Part shown: piece after piece, positions 42,082 to 50,851 of the stretch
How positions within the stretch are numbered: position 1 is the stretch's first letter
Layout of the letters: each line of letters begins with the position of its first letter
Assembly: GCA_016717205.1 (NCBI GenBank)
Contig: JADKGC010000011.1
Location: forward strand, 124,001-188,000
Origin: Candidatus Flexifilum breve
GTDB taxonomy: Bacteria; Chloroflexota; Anaerolineae; Aggregatilineales; Phototrophicaceae
Length of the DNA: 64,000 nt
Direction: 5' to 3'
Translations under genes and position numbers: made by a program
Notes under the pieces: model-generated
Seen by the model: the letters and a program-made list of their open reading frames with translations, nothing else
The model's database searches: none
Told to the model about the DNA's origin: nothing

Positions 42082-43155
42082 TTATGCCTGTTCTATCGCG
42101 CGCAGCAGCTCGCCAAACCGTGCTTGCCACGCGGCTTCCTGCTGAAGCGCCAGCCACTTGACGGCTTGGATCAGGTGGGTTTCGTCGCGCATAACTGCGC
42201 GCACGCCCGCCACAATGCCGCCAGCGGTATTCGGAATGAAAACGACCCCCGACGTGAAAAACTCACGCAGCGCGGGTTGGTCGGAGAGCAGCAGCGGCTT
42301 GCCCAGCGTGACACCGTCCTGCGCGCCTCCGAGCACGGAATAGGGGTAGGTGGTCAGCACCATGACGGCGTTCGCCGCCCGCAGCGCGTCCCAGTAGGCC
42401 TCCCCGCGCAGATACCCGGTGAAGGTCACGTTGGGCGGCGTGGACTGATGCACACTGGCGGGGGCCATGCTCAAATCCCCCATGATCGAGAAATGGGCAT
42501 CGGGCAGGGCGTAGGCTGCCTGCAAAATGATGTCGAGCGGCTCATCAGCGGCGAAGGTGTTGACCACGGCGATTTCGAACAGCCCATCCTGCCGCGTGCG
42601 TGTGACCGTCGATTTCGGCTGTTCAGCGGCTTTGTCCACCGAGTGAGCGCGTTCCAGCTCGATGATCTTTTCCGGGCGCGGGCGGGGCGGATTGGTCAAC
42701 GTGACGACCTGCGCGCCCCACTGCCGGAACTGGTCGGCAAAGCGCTCCTGATCGATGATGTTTAGGTAAGCGCGCTTAATCACAAAACGCTGAAGCGGCA
42801 CCGTCCACGCCCATTTGCGCGAATACAGCGCGGGCGGATGTGTGTCGATGACCAGTTTCGTCCCCGTGAACAGGCTGTACAGCCACACACACAGCGGCGC
42901 GAACACGGGCGGGTTGAGCACGTACACCAACTGCGGCCGTTCGCGCAGCAGAATTGCCCACGTTTTGAACGCTTGCAGCACATACTTGAACGGCGCGATA
43001 TACGGTCGCTTGTAGAGCAAAAAATGCACGAAGAACACCGGCACTTGCAGGCGGTCAGCGAACAGGGCAGTGCGCGCTTCGAACGGCGCCCACGCCAGGG
43101 CCAGCATGTGCGCGCGCCGCGCGGGCAGCGTCGACTTAGTGAGTACGGAAGTCAT
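42082..43155 (-). CDS. GT4-like glycosyltransferase
   Basis: 357 residues in two Rossmann-like halves (GT-B). The N-terminal half has KYVLQAFKTWAILLRERPQLVYVLNPPVFAPLCVWLYS and LVIDTHPPALYS; the C-terminal half has FEIAVVNTFAADEPLDIILQAAYALPDAHFSIMGDL and GVTLGKPLLLSDQPALREFF, the nucleotide-sugar binding region (E-x7-E-like, though the first Glu is not clear). It overlaps the polymerase gene by 20 nt. Likely adds one sugar to the lipid-linked repeat unit. Confidence 0.8.
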   Translation of the reverse strand: MTSVLTKSTLPARRAHMLALAWAPFEARTALFADRLQVPVFFVHFLLYKRPYIAPFKYVLQAFKTWAILLRERPQLVYVLNPPVFAPLCVWLYSLFTGTKLVIDTHPPALYSRKWAWTVPLQRFVIKRAYLNIIDQERFADQFRQWGAQVVTLTNPPRPRPEKIIELERAHSVDKAAEQPKSTVTRTRQDGLFEIAVVNTFAADEPLDIILQAAYALPDAHFSIMGDLSMAPASVHQSTPPNVTFTGYLRGEAYWDALRAANAVMVLTTYPYSVLGGAQDGVTLGKPLLLSDQPALREFFTSGVVFIPNTAGGIVAGVRAVMRDETHLIQAVKWLALQQEAAWQARFGELLRAIEQA

Positions 43156-44593
43156 AGTCGGCCCTCATCGCTGTAATTGGTTCGGCGTTGAAATCCGGGA
43201 GCGTGACTTCGCGCGGCGTCGGGTTTTCGACCTTCAACCGGTAGCCCGCGGCGATCAAGCCCACAATGATCCAGACATAATCGACCGCGCCCGAACTGGT
43301 GAACACTTCGTTGGTGATGCCCATGATGCTGAGCACAGCCAGAATGGCAAACAGCGCAATCGCCAGTTGGTGCGTGACTTCGCTCGGTGAGCGGAAGCGG
43401 CGGAAGGCCCACACCATCAGCGTGACCACGTAGGCGAGATGCCCGATCAGCGAGATGAGGCCGGAGCGCACCAGCAGATACAGATACTGGCTTTCCGCCC
43501 ACGCCCACGTCACACGTCCGGCAAAGGTCGGCGTGATGCCCCACAGCGGATTTTGCCGGATCATCGGGAAATAGATGTCCTGCCACACTTTGAAGCGGTA
43601 AGCCAATGTTTCTGGCACCACGCCGCCGCTGCGATACTGATAGTCCAGGCGTTCGAGGATCAGGTTTTGCAGGAAGAAGCCCGCGACCGCCATGCCCACC
43701 AGAAACACGAGGATGATCTTCCAGCCGCGCCGGTCAAAGCCTTTGACGATGAACAGGCTGAGCACCAGCCCGAACAGGCTGGCATACGACCCACTCGCCA
43801 GCAAGCACGCGCCGCACAAGGCCAGATTCACCACGAGATTCGCCGTACCCCACCGGGCGCGCTGCTTGTAGCCGTGCATCGCCAGCACCATGATCAGGTT
43901 GATCATGAGGAAGTTGCCGAGCGAATTCCACGCGCCAAGAATCGATGTCACGCGCCCGAGATCCGCGGCGTCTTCCGCCTGCTTGCTCGGATACAGCGTC
44001 TGGATCAGGTCGTTGACAGGGCCGACCCGCGCCGCCTCCAGCAAACCGATCAATGCGACCGCCGAGCCGCACATCAGCATGAAGGTGATGATTTTGTAGC
44101 GGTCAGCTTCGTTTTTCGGCAGGGACGCGAACAGCCACACAAGCACCACATACTGCACGGGGGCGACCAGACTGAAAATATCGCTGGTCGTCAGGGGAAA
44201 GTCGCGCAGATAGTAGGCGAGCGTGGGGATGAGCGCCGTGCCGAAGACCATGCAGCCGAGCGCGAACACCACCGGGCGCGGCAGCTTGGGTGCTTTTGCG
44301 CGTGCCAGCATCACGAAGAATGCCAGCGCCGCCGCCACCACGAGAATCGGCTCGTTAGGGATGAGCAGCGGAATCACACCGCCGCGGGGCATGCCCGACA
44401 GGAACACAATCGCCGCGACCAACACGTAGCACAGCATGACCGGGCGCGTGAGCGCCAGCACCGCGAAGCCCAGCCCGAAGAGAATGCCCAAGCTGACGAG
44501 CGGCGAGATCAGCGTGGTGATCGCCAGCAGCGTCCCCGTCAGCAGCGCCCACAGATATGGTTCAAGCCGGGTGCGAGCCATGCGCAGCGTCAT
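43136..44593 (-). CDS. O-antigen ligase/polymerase-like (Wzy/WaaL) membrane protein
   Basis: 485 residues with about twelve membrane segments and a large outer loop (about residues 325-375: DYQYRSGGVVPETLAYRFKVWQDIYFPMIRQNPLWGITPTF) that matches the Wzy_C/O-antigen ligase loop pattern (R..W......I...P..G.G). The family polymerises repeat units or ligates them to a carrier outside the membrane. Gene overlaps on both sides (ATGA with the GT4 at 44590; 20 nt with 42082) tie it to the locus. Confidence 0.82.
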   Translation of the reverse strand: MTLRMARTRLEPYLWALLTGTLLAITTLISPLVSLGILFGLGFAVLALTRPVMLCYVLVAAIVFLSGMPRGGVIPLLIPNEPILVVAAALAFFVMLARAKAPKLPRPVVFALGCMVFGTALIPTLAYYLRDFPLTTSDIFSLVAPVQYVVLVWLFASLPKNEADRYKIITFMLMCGSAVALIGLLEAARVGPVNDLIQTLYPSKQAEDAADLGRVTSILGAWNSLGNFLMINLIMVLAMHGYKQRARWGTANLVVNLALCGACLLASGSYASLFGLVLSLFIVKGFDRRGWKIILVFLVGMAVAGFFLQNLILERLDYQYRSGGVVPETLAYRFKVWQDIYFPMIRQNPLWGITPTFAGRVTWAWAESQYLYLLVRSGLISLIGHLAYVVTLMVWAFRRFRSPSEVTHQLAIALFAILAVLSIMGITNEVFTSSGAVDYVWIIVGLIAAGYRLKVENPTPREVTLPDFNAEPITAMRADYDFRTH

Positions 44594-45894
44594 GACGCAC
44601 CATCCTTCGGTTGAATGACGGGCAAAACCTCACCCCCTAGCCCCCTCTTCGAGGGGAGAGGGGGAACGGCGGACGCGGAGTTTAAGTCCCCTCGCCCTCT
44701 GGAGAGGGGATTTAGGGGTGAGGTTGTCGTTACCTGTTCCACCAACCCGCGATACAGCGCGCGCTGCTTGGGAATCGAACACTGCTCGTAGACGCGCAGC
44801 CCGTTGACGGCGAGGCGGTGACGCAGCGCGGGATCGCGTGCCAGTTCGAGGATGGCGTCGGCCAGTGAGCGCGCGTCGCCCGGTTGGAAGAAGCGCATGG
44901 TGTCGTCGTTGAAATAGGAGGTGACTGCCGAAGTCGCACTGATGACCATCGGCACGGCCAACTGTAAATACTCATACATCTTGAAGGTGTGCACGAGGTC
45001 GGCTTCCGGGTTCTGCATGAGCGTCACCGCGCCGATGTGCGCATTCATGAGGCGTTCGACCAGCACGTCATCCGGCACAAAACCGCTGAATGTCACCACG
45101 TCGCCGAGGCCGAGGCGCGCAACCTGCGCTTGCAGGTCGGGCAGCGCCTGCCCTTTGCCCAGAATCTCTAAGCGCGCGTGCGGCAGCTCTTTGACGACCA
45201 GCGCCAGCGCGTCGATCAGCACGTCGTGACCGTAACGCTTGATCACCGTGCCATGCGTGATGATGCGCAGATCGCCGTCGATCACCTGATCGGCGGGCGG
45301 CGGCGTGATCGGGCGGGGCGGCTGGAGTTCACTGGTGTTGAGCATGACGGCGATCTGGTCGCCGTTTGCGCCGCGCTGGATGAGCGCTTGGCGCATCTGC
45401 TCGGTGCACGTCACGCTGACATGGGCGAAGCGCAGCGCCGCCTGTTCGATGCGCGTCATCAGGTTGAGGATACGGCTCCCCGGCTGCGCGCCAAAGCGAT
45501 CCATGAACATCTCCGGCGTGCATTCGCGCACGTCAAAGATGATCTTCGCGCCCAACAGCTTGGGGATCAGCCCGGCGAACACCAGCGTATCCGGCAGGTT
45601 GGTGATGTGGATAACACGGTAGCCGCGCAGAATCTGCATGACGGCCAGCAGCACGAACACGGGCGTGAAGAAGGTGATATATTCCGCCACATAGCGCACC
45701 TTGCCCGCGCGCTGCCGGGTCAGGGACGGAATGCGCAGGATGCGCACGCCCTCCACGACTTCGCTGAAGCGTTCGCCGGGCTGCTTCATGGCGATCATAT
45801 CCACCGACCAGCCGGCCTCGGTCAGCGCCGTGATTTCGGTCTGCAAGCGGCCGTCGCCGGGGTAGTACCGCTGGCTGACAAAACAGGCTTTCAT
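44590..45894 (-). CDS. GT4-family glycosyltransferase with repeat-derived C-terminal tail
   Basis: 434 residues. The GT-B fold is evident: KACFVSQRYYPGDGRLQTEITALTEAGWSVDMIA at the start, IITHGTVIKRYGHDVLIDALALVVKELPHARLEILGKG and VPMVISATSAVTSYFNDDTMRFFQPGDARSLADAILEL at the donor site. After about residue 389 the protein reads TSPLNPLSRGRGDLNSAS..., and further on LPSKRGLGGEV, which is the translation of an inserted family-B repeat (44626-44725); only LPVIQPKDGAS follows. The fold is complete before that point, so the enzyme is probably active. Adjacent without gap to the BY-kinase gene. Confidence 0.82.
   Translation of the reverse strand: MKACFVSQRYYPGDGRLQTEITALTEAGWSVDMIAMKQPGERFSEVVEGVRILRIPSLTRQRAGKVRYVAEYITFFTPVFVLLAVMQILRGYRVIHITNLPDTLVFAGLIPKLLGAKIIFDVRECTPEMFMDRFGAQPGSRILNLMTRIEQAALRFAHVSVTCTEQMRQALIQRGANGDQIAVMLNTSELQPPRPITPPPADQVIDGDLRIITHGTVIKRYGHDVLIDALALVVKELPHARLEILGKGQALPDLQAQVARLGLGDVVTFSGFVPDDVLVERLMNAHIGAVTLMQNPEADLVHTFKMYEYLQLAVPMVISATSAVTSYFNDDTMRFFQPGDARSLADAILELARDPALRHRLAVNGLRVYEQCSIPKQRALYRGLVEQVTTTSPLNPLSRGRGDLNSASAVPPLPSKRGLGGEVLPVIQPKDGAS
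44626..44725. repeat. Family-B repeat inserted in the 3' end of a GT4 gene
   Basis: CCTCACCCCCTAGCCCCCTC, GAGGGGAGAGGGGGAA, then CCCTCGCCCTCTGGAGAGGG and GGGGTGAGGTT. It is read through in frame and adds about 35 residues to the enzyme. Confidence 0.75.
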
Positions 45895-47529
45895 TTACCG
45901 CTGTCCATTCCCATAGCCGACCCCTTCCGGCTCGCCATGCCCGTTCGGGCTGATCGGCTGGCTGACCCGGTTGCCGTTGTCCGAGCCGGTACCGCCCGCA
46001 TACTTGCCTTTGGCCCGCGCCCGGTAGTACTTGACCCACGTGAAGCTTTCGTCTTTGGTCACCCGGTTCGCCACTACGCCGAGCACCTTCGCGCCCACGC
46101 CTTCGAGCTGTTCGCGCGCGAAATCCACCACGCGCTGATCGACCTTTTCGGTGTCGATCACCCACAGCACGCCGTCGACGAACGGGGCGAGCACCGCCGC
46201 GTCCGTCGATGCCAGCAGCGCGGGCATGTCGAAGACGATCACGTCGTAGTAATGCAGCAGGCGCGAGGTCAGGTCGTTGATTTCTTCCGTGTGCAGCAGT
46301 TCCGCCGAGTTGCCATTCGCGGCGTAGCCCGCTGTGAGCAGCTGCAGGTTCGGGATCATGCTTTCCTGCACCGCATCTTCCAGCCGGGTTTCGTCTTTGA
46401 GCACATTGCTCAAGCCGGAATTGTTGGCGAGGTGGTAGCGTCGATCCAGCGTGGGCGCCTGCATGTTGCCGTCCACGAGCAGCACCTTGCGCCCGTTCTG
46501 CGCGATGGCCGCCGCGAGATTCGCCGCGACGGTCGATTTGCCTTCGCCGGGGATAGCGCTCGTCACCAGCAGCAGACGCATCGGCTTGTTGCGCGCGCCC
46601 GCGAACAGGTTGGCGCGCAGTCGGCGGAACGCCTCTGCCGCCGACGGATCGCCGCCGAAGACGTTCTCCGTATGGCCGCGTTTGATGCCGGGAATCTTGC
46701 CGATGACCTCCGCGCGCAGTACCTTTTGAATCTGGCGCAGCGTGTAGAAGCGCGGGTTCTGGTACTCGGTGGCGAAGGCGATCACAATGCCGCCCAGCAA
46801 ACCGATGATCGCCGCGACGACGGTGTCGCGCACCACCTTCGGTCCTTCACGCTCGGTGGGGATGGCGGCGTTCTGGATGATCGTGAGCGCGTTTGAGCGG
46901 CTGAGCTGTTGAATCGCCGCCTGATTGAAACTGTTGAGCAGGAGTTCGTAGCGCTGCTGCAACGTGGTGATCGAGCGGTCAAGGTCGGCAATGCGGCCGC
47001 TGTTGCGCGGGACGGTGTTTTCCAGCCGTTCGCGCTCTTCCAACTGCGTGTTGAGCTGCGTCTCCATCTGGTCGATCTGGATTTGCAGTTCAGAGCGCAC
47101 GCCGCTGATATCTGAGCTGAACGAGCTTTCGTTCTGCTGGACGAGGAGCTGCGAGAGCGTGTTCGCGACCGTCTGCGTGAGGCGCGGGTCTTCGTCGATG
47201 ACCGTCAGCTTCATCAGTTCCGTCTGCGGAATCACTTCAATGCTGAAATCCGGCAGTTCCTGCAAGCCGAGCATCTCTTCCGCCTGACTCACGATCAGAT
47301 CGCTCGTCAGAATGTCCGAATAGGTGTTGGCCAGCCGCTCGAAATACACGTACGCCCCGTAATCCGGCGAGGTGATGCCGAACGGCACAATGCGCAGCCG
47401 GGTCGCCGCCGCGTAAGTTGGCGGCGTCTGCGCGCTGATCACGGCGACAATCGCCGTCGTGATCAGCGCCGTGAGCAGGATGATCCATTTGCGCTTCTGA
47501 ATGACCTTCAGGTAATTTGCCAGTTCCAC
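45895..47529 (-). CDS. Wzz-type co-polymerase fused to CpsD/BY-kinase
   Basis: 544 residues. MELANYLKVIQKRKWIILLTALITTAIVAVISAQTPPTYAA is the Wzz first helix; a coiled-coil extracytoplasmic region (about 130-215) and a second helix (VVAAIIGLLGGIVIAFATEY, ~240) follow. The cytoplasmic kinase domain has Walker A AIPGEGKSTVAANLAAA, Walker A' VLLVDGNMQAPTL and Walker B DVIVFDMPA. It sets chain length and couples polymer export to phosphorylation. The C-terminal tyrosine cluster usual for BY-kinases is weak (two or three Tyr only). Follows the aminotransferase gene by 13 nt. Confidence 0.88.
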   Translation of the reverse strand: MELANYLKVIQKRKWIILLTALITTAIVAVISAQTPPTYAAATRLRIVPFGITSPDYGAYVYFERLANTYSDILTSDLIVSQAEEMLGLQELPDFSIEVIPQTELMKLTVIDEDPRLTQTVANTLSQLLVQQNESSFSSDISGVRSELQIQIDQMETQLNTQLEERERLENTVPRNSGRIADLDRSITTLQQRYELLLNSFNQAAIQQLSRSNALTIIQNAAIPTEREGPKVVRDTVVAAIIGLLGGIVIAFATEYQNPRFYTLRQIQKVLRAEVIGKIPGIKRGHTENVFGGDPSAAEAFRRLRANLFAGARNKPMRLLLVTSAIPGEGKSTVAANLAAAIAQNGRKVLLVDGNMQAPTLDRRYHLANNSGLSNVLKDETRLEDAVQESMIPNLQLLTAGYAANGNSAELLHTEEINDLTSRLLHYYDVIVFDMPALLASTDAAVLAPFVDGVLWVIDTEKVDQRVVDFAREQLEGVGAKVLGVVANRVTKDESFTWVKYYRARAKGKYAGGTGSDNGNRVSQPISPNGHGEPEGVGYGNGQR

Positions 47530-47542
47530 AGGTTAGCCCTCT

Positions 47543-48664
47543 CTACGTGATGGTCAGTTCTTGGGTCGCCACAAACACCTTGAGCGCATTGGCGACGTGT
47601 TCGATCTGTTCCTCGCTCAGTTCTGGGAACATGGGCAGCGACAGAATCTGGTCGGCGTAGGTTTCCGTGATGGGGAAGTCGCCGCGCTGGTGGCCGAGGT
47701 TTTCGTAATAGGGCTGCAGGTGCAGCGGGAGCGGGTAATGCAGCGCCGTGCTGATGCCCTGTTCGTTGAGACGGGCTTGCAGCGCCGCGCGGTTCTGCAC
47801 GCGCACGACGTACAGGTGCCACACGGGGATGGTGTAGTTCGGCGCGGCTGGCGTGATCACGCCGCTGTGCAGCAGGAAGCGGTGATAGAGCGTGGCCTTC
47901 TGGCGGCGCAGCGCGTTCCATTCGTCGAGGTGGCGCAGCTTGATGCGCAGGACGGCGGCGTGCACGGTGTCGAGGCGATGGTTGTACGGCGTGGTCACAT
48001 GCACATACTTTTCTTTCTGACCGCAGTTGCGCATGGCCTTGATCTGCGCGTTGAGCTGGCTGTCGTTGGTAACCAGCGCGCCGCCGTCGCCCGCCGCGCC
48101 GAGGTTCTTCGCCGGATAGAAGCTGAAGGCCGCCGCGTGCCCAAATGAGCCGATGCGCTGGCCGCGGTAGTACGCGCCATGCGCCTGACACGCATCTTCG
48201 ATGACGATCAGGTTGTGCTGGTTGGCGATCGCCATAATCTCATTCATGTCCGCCGGGATGCCGTACAGATGCACGGGAATGATCGCCTTGGTGCGTTCGG
48301 TGATGGCCGCTTCGATCTTGGCGGAGTCGATGTTGTAGGTGTTCGGCTTGATATCCACGAACACCGGCTTCGCGCCGACGAACGAGACCGCCGCCGCCGT
48401 CGCGATGAAGGTATTCGCCGGGACGATCACCTCATCGCCTTCGCCGATGTTGTAGGCTTCCAGCGCCAGCTTGAGCGCTGATAGGCCGCTGTCCAGCCCG
48501 ATGGCGTGCTTCACGCCACAGTAGGCCGCGAATTCTTCTTCAAACTTGTTCACCTCTTCGCCGAGAATGAAGCTGGTATTGGTGAAGACGTTGGCAATGG
48601 CCAAATTGATTTCGGTCTGCAGCGGCTCGTGCTGGGCTTGCAGATTGACGAAAGGTACTTTCAT
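47543..48664 (-). CDS. DegT/DnrJ/EryC1/StrS aminotransferase
   Basis: 373 residues from ATG 48664, with GGAGAA upstream. MKVPFVNLQAQHEPLQTEI opens the family; VIVPANTFIATAAAVSFVGAKPVFVDI, IPVHLYGIPADM, VIEDACQAHGA and SFYPAKNLGAAGDGGALVT (PLP lysine in PAKNLG) are all present. It aminates a keto-sugar nucleotide; the sequence type is closest, from memory, to 3-amino-sugar enzymes (FdtB/QdtB/WbpE). With the adjacent oxidoreductase and the N-acetyltransferase at 50852 it would make a 3-acetamido sugar nucleotide. Confidence 0.88.
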   Translation of the reverse strand: MKVPFVNLQAQHEPLQTEINLAIANVFTNTSFILGEEVNKFEEEFAAYCGVKHAIGLDSGLSALKLALEAYNIGEGDEVIVPANTFIATAAAVSFVGAKPVFVDIKPNTYNIDSAKIEAAITERTKAIIPVHLYGIPADMNEIMAIANQHNLIVIEDACQAHGAYYRGQRIGSFGHAAAFSFYPAKNLGAAGDGGALVTNDSQLNAQIKAMRNCGQKEKYVHVTTPYNHRLDTVHAAVLRIKLRHLDEWNALRRQKATLYHRFLLHSGVITPAAPNYTIPVWHLYVVRVQNRAALQARLNEQGISTALHYPLPLHLQPYYENLGHQRGDFPITETYADQILSLPMFPELSEEQIEHVANALKVFVATQELTIT

Positions 48665-48778
48665 CACAGTGGGTTCTCCTACTTGATGCTGAATCAGGTC
48701 GGTTCGTGCGGATGCGCGCGGCATCCGGGATAAACAGAGAATCGGTTGGAACGCAGTCAACTGCGGTGCGAAGGTGTG

Positions 48779-49906
48779 TTACTGGCGCGAAACGGTGTTT
48801 AAGTGCCGGGACTTGCCGTTGGTCGCGGGCGTTTGCAGCCCGACCGAGTGCATGAGGTTGACTACGTTTTCGGGATTGAGTGTGTCGATCGTTGGCGTGA
48901 TGCCGACGGGCGTGCCGTCCGCATCGAGTGACTGCTGCGCGGCTTCCAGCACCTTGACGATGCGTAGGCCAACCTGTCCGCTGCTGCGCGGCGTCGTCTT
49001 GTGGCTGACGCTGTCGGCGAAGTGTTCGCATTCCACCTTGAGTGGCTCGACGAATTGAATGTGCGGCGTGACGATGTCGCCGTAGCGGTAGCTGCACTGG
49101 AATTCGGCGAAGGTGTCGGTGTACGGCGGCACGTCGACGCCCTTGTCGTACACGCGAATCTTTTCGAGATTTTCCACGTCATCGTAGACGGCCATCTTCT
49201 TGCTCCCCACGACCGTGATCTTGCGCGTCTTGTTCGGGTCGAGCCAGCTCACATGGATGTGCGCTTGCAGGTTCTCACCAAACTTGAGATGCATGAACAC
49301 CACATCGTGAATGTGCTTGAAGACGTGCTTGCCACCCTGCGCGCTGACGCTCGTCGGCTCTTTGCCGAGCAGGTACAGCAAAATCGAAATGTCGTGCGGC
49401 GCTAAATCCCACATCGCGTTGACGTTCGGCTGAAACAAGCCGAGGTTCGTCCGCACGGCGTTGATGTAGTAAATCTCGCCCAGCTCACCATCCGCGATCA
49501 GCTTGCGCAGCGTTTCGACGGCAGCGTTATATTCAAAGGTATTGCCGACCATGAGCGTCAAGCCCATACGGTCAGCCAGTTCGATCAACGCCTCAGAGTC
49601 TTCGGCACGCAGCGTGAGCGGCTTTTCGACCATCACGCTCAGCCCGTGGCGCAGGCAGTCCGACGCGATCATGTAGTGCGTGGCGGGCGGCGTCGCGATC
49701 ACGACGGCATCCAGCCCCAGGTTGAACAGTTCGCGGTAGTCGTTGACCGTCTTGATCGACGGGTACATCTGCGCGATCCGGTCCAGTCGTTCCTGCTTCA
49801 TATCCGCGACCGCTACGAGATTCGTCTTCGGTAGATCCACGAAGTTGCGGATTAAGTTCGGCCCCCAATACCCGGCGCCAATTACGCCGATGTTCACAGT
49901 ATTCAT
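48779..49906 (-). CDS. Gfo/Idh/MocA-family sugar-nucleotide oxidoreductase
   Basis: 375 residues. NIGVIGAGYWGPNLIRNFVDL is the Rossmann dinucleotide site; AVVIATPPATHYMIASDCLRHGLSVMVEKPLTL contains the EKP signature Lys; DLAPHDISILLYLLGKEP is the usual catalytic-domain motif with His. It is probably the 3-dehydrogenase generating the keto-sugar for the adjacent aminotransferase (WbpB/WlbA role), although a simple reductase role cannot be excluded. 114 nt separate it from the aminotransferase gene. Confidence 0.87.
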   Translation of the reverse strand: MNTVNIGVIGAGYWGPNLIRNFVDLPKTNLVAVADMKQERLDRIAQMYPSIKTVNDYRELFNLGLDAVVIATPPATHYMIASDCLRHGLSVMVEKPLTLRAEDSEALIELADRMGLTLMVGNTFEYNAAVETLRKLIADGELGEIYYINAVRTNLGLFQPNVNAMWDLAPHDISILLYLLGKEPTSVSAQGGKHVFKHIHDVVFMHLKFGENLQAHIHVSWLDPNKTRKITVVGSKKMAVYDDVENLEKIRVYDKGVDVPPYTDTFAEFQCSYRYGDIVTPHIQFVEPLKVECEHFADSVSHKTTPRSSGQVGLRIVKVLEAAQQSLDADGTPVGITPTIDTLNPENVVNLMHSVGLQTPATNGKSRHLNTVSRQ

Positions 49907-49920
49907 TCCATCTCCCTCGG

Positions 49921-50622
49921 TTAAGCCGCGCCCTTGCCCTTTAGGACAGCGAACGGCGTTTTAAACAGGATCGCGAGATCCTTCAGCAGTGATTGGTTCT
50001 CGACGTACTGAATGTCGAGATCGACCATCGTTTCAAAATCGACCTGACTGCGGGCGGCGACTTGCCACATGCCCGTCAGGCCCGGCTGCGCTTCCAGACG
50101 GCGCAGGTGCTTAGACGAATACATATCCACTTCATAGGCGAGGGCGGGGCGCGGCCCCACCAGCGACATATCGCCGCGGAACACGTTCCACAACTGCGGC
50201 AGTTCGTCAATGCTCGTCTGGCGCAGGAATTTGCCCATCCGCGTCACACGGGGGTCGTCCTGCAGCTTGAACTTCTTGTCCGCGCTGGCCTTGCCGTTCA
50301 TCGCCGTGATCGTCTGATCGTCCCGTTGAATGAGCGCCGTGACGAACTTCTGATGGATGTCGCTCCGCGCGTCCTGCTTCATCGTGCGGAACTTGTAGAC
50401 AATGAAGGGCCGAATCTCCCAGAACTTCTGGCCGTTGCGCGCTTTCACCCGCACGCCGACCCGTTCCTGGGCGAAGATCGCCCGTCCCGGTGAGTCCAGG
50501 CGGATGATGATCGCGATGGTGAGCAGCACCGGGGAGAGCAAGATGAGGGCGGTGCCAGCCAGCACCATATCCAGCAGCCGCTTCATGACGAAATAGAGGC
50601 GTAACTGCCAACGCTTCAACAT
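49921..50622 (-). CDS. Undecaprenyl-phosphate sugar phosphotransferase (initiating transferase)
   Basis: 233 residues, the short PglC/WcaJ-C-terminal form with a single re-entrant helix (LLDMVLAGTALILLSPVLLTIAIII). FIVYKFRTMKQDA, RVTRMGKFLRQTSIDELPQLWNVFRGDMSLVGPRP (catalytic Asp-Glu dyad in IDELPQ) and GLTGMWQVAAR are intact. It transfers a sugar-1-phosphate to undecaprenyl phosphate, starting each repeat unit. First gene of the minus-strand glycan arm. An extra ~20 residues (IHQKFVTALIQRDDQTITAMNGKASADKK) are inserted before the RVTRMG motif compared with minimal members. Confidence 0.9.
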   Translation of the reverse strand: MLKRWQLRLYFVMKRLLDMVLAGTALILLSPVLLTIAIIIRLDSPGRAIFAQERVGVRVKARNGQKFWEIRPFIVYKFRTMKQDARSDIHQKFVTALIQRDDQTITAMNGKASADKKFKLQDDPRVTRMGKFLRQTSIDELPQLWNVFRGDMSLVGPRPALAYEVDMYSSKHLRRLEAQPGLTGMWQVAARSQVDFETMVDLDIQYVENQSLLKDLAILFKTPFAVLKGKGAA

Positions 50623-50765
50623 GTCGTCGCTCCTTCTCCAATAAAGACCCCCTCATGATAGAAGTCGCACCTTTCACGAGGCTAACAATGCGATTTGTAA
50701 TATTTGACGGGGGGACACTCAAGAAAATGTTAGATTTCTGCTGATTTGTCGGTATATGACAGGAT

Positions 50766-50787
50766 GCCTAACATGATGACGTTAGGC
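50766..50787. promoter_or_regulatory. Candidate operator between the divergent glycan arms
   Basis: GCCTAAC ATGATGAC GTTAGGC: a 7-bp perfect inverted repeat with an 8-nt spacer (centre-to-centre 15 nt), in the 229-nt AT-richer divergent gap 50623-50851. GCTAAC and GTTAGA half-sites lie nearby at 50681 and 50729. It could bind a dimeric regulator of both arms. TTGACG at 50704-50709 is a possible plus-strand -35. Confidence 0.35.
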
Positions 50788-50851
50788 GGCTTACAGGTGG
50801 GCAATCGTAGGCTAGCGGTATCGCTGTTAAGGCTGGAATGGAGAAAAGCGG

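Noticed and set aside
40810..42765. 651-residue plus-strand ORF opposite the flippase and GT4 genes
   Set aside because: Gln/His/Arg/Glu-rich shadow spanning two real genes; no motif.
45178..46896. 572-residue plus-strand ORF opposite the GT4 and BY-kinase genes
   Set aside because: Shadow; the minus-strand frames have GT-B and Walker motifs.
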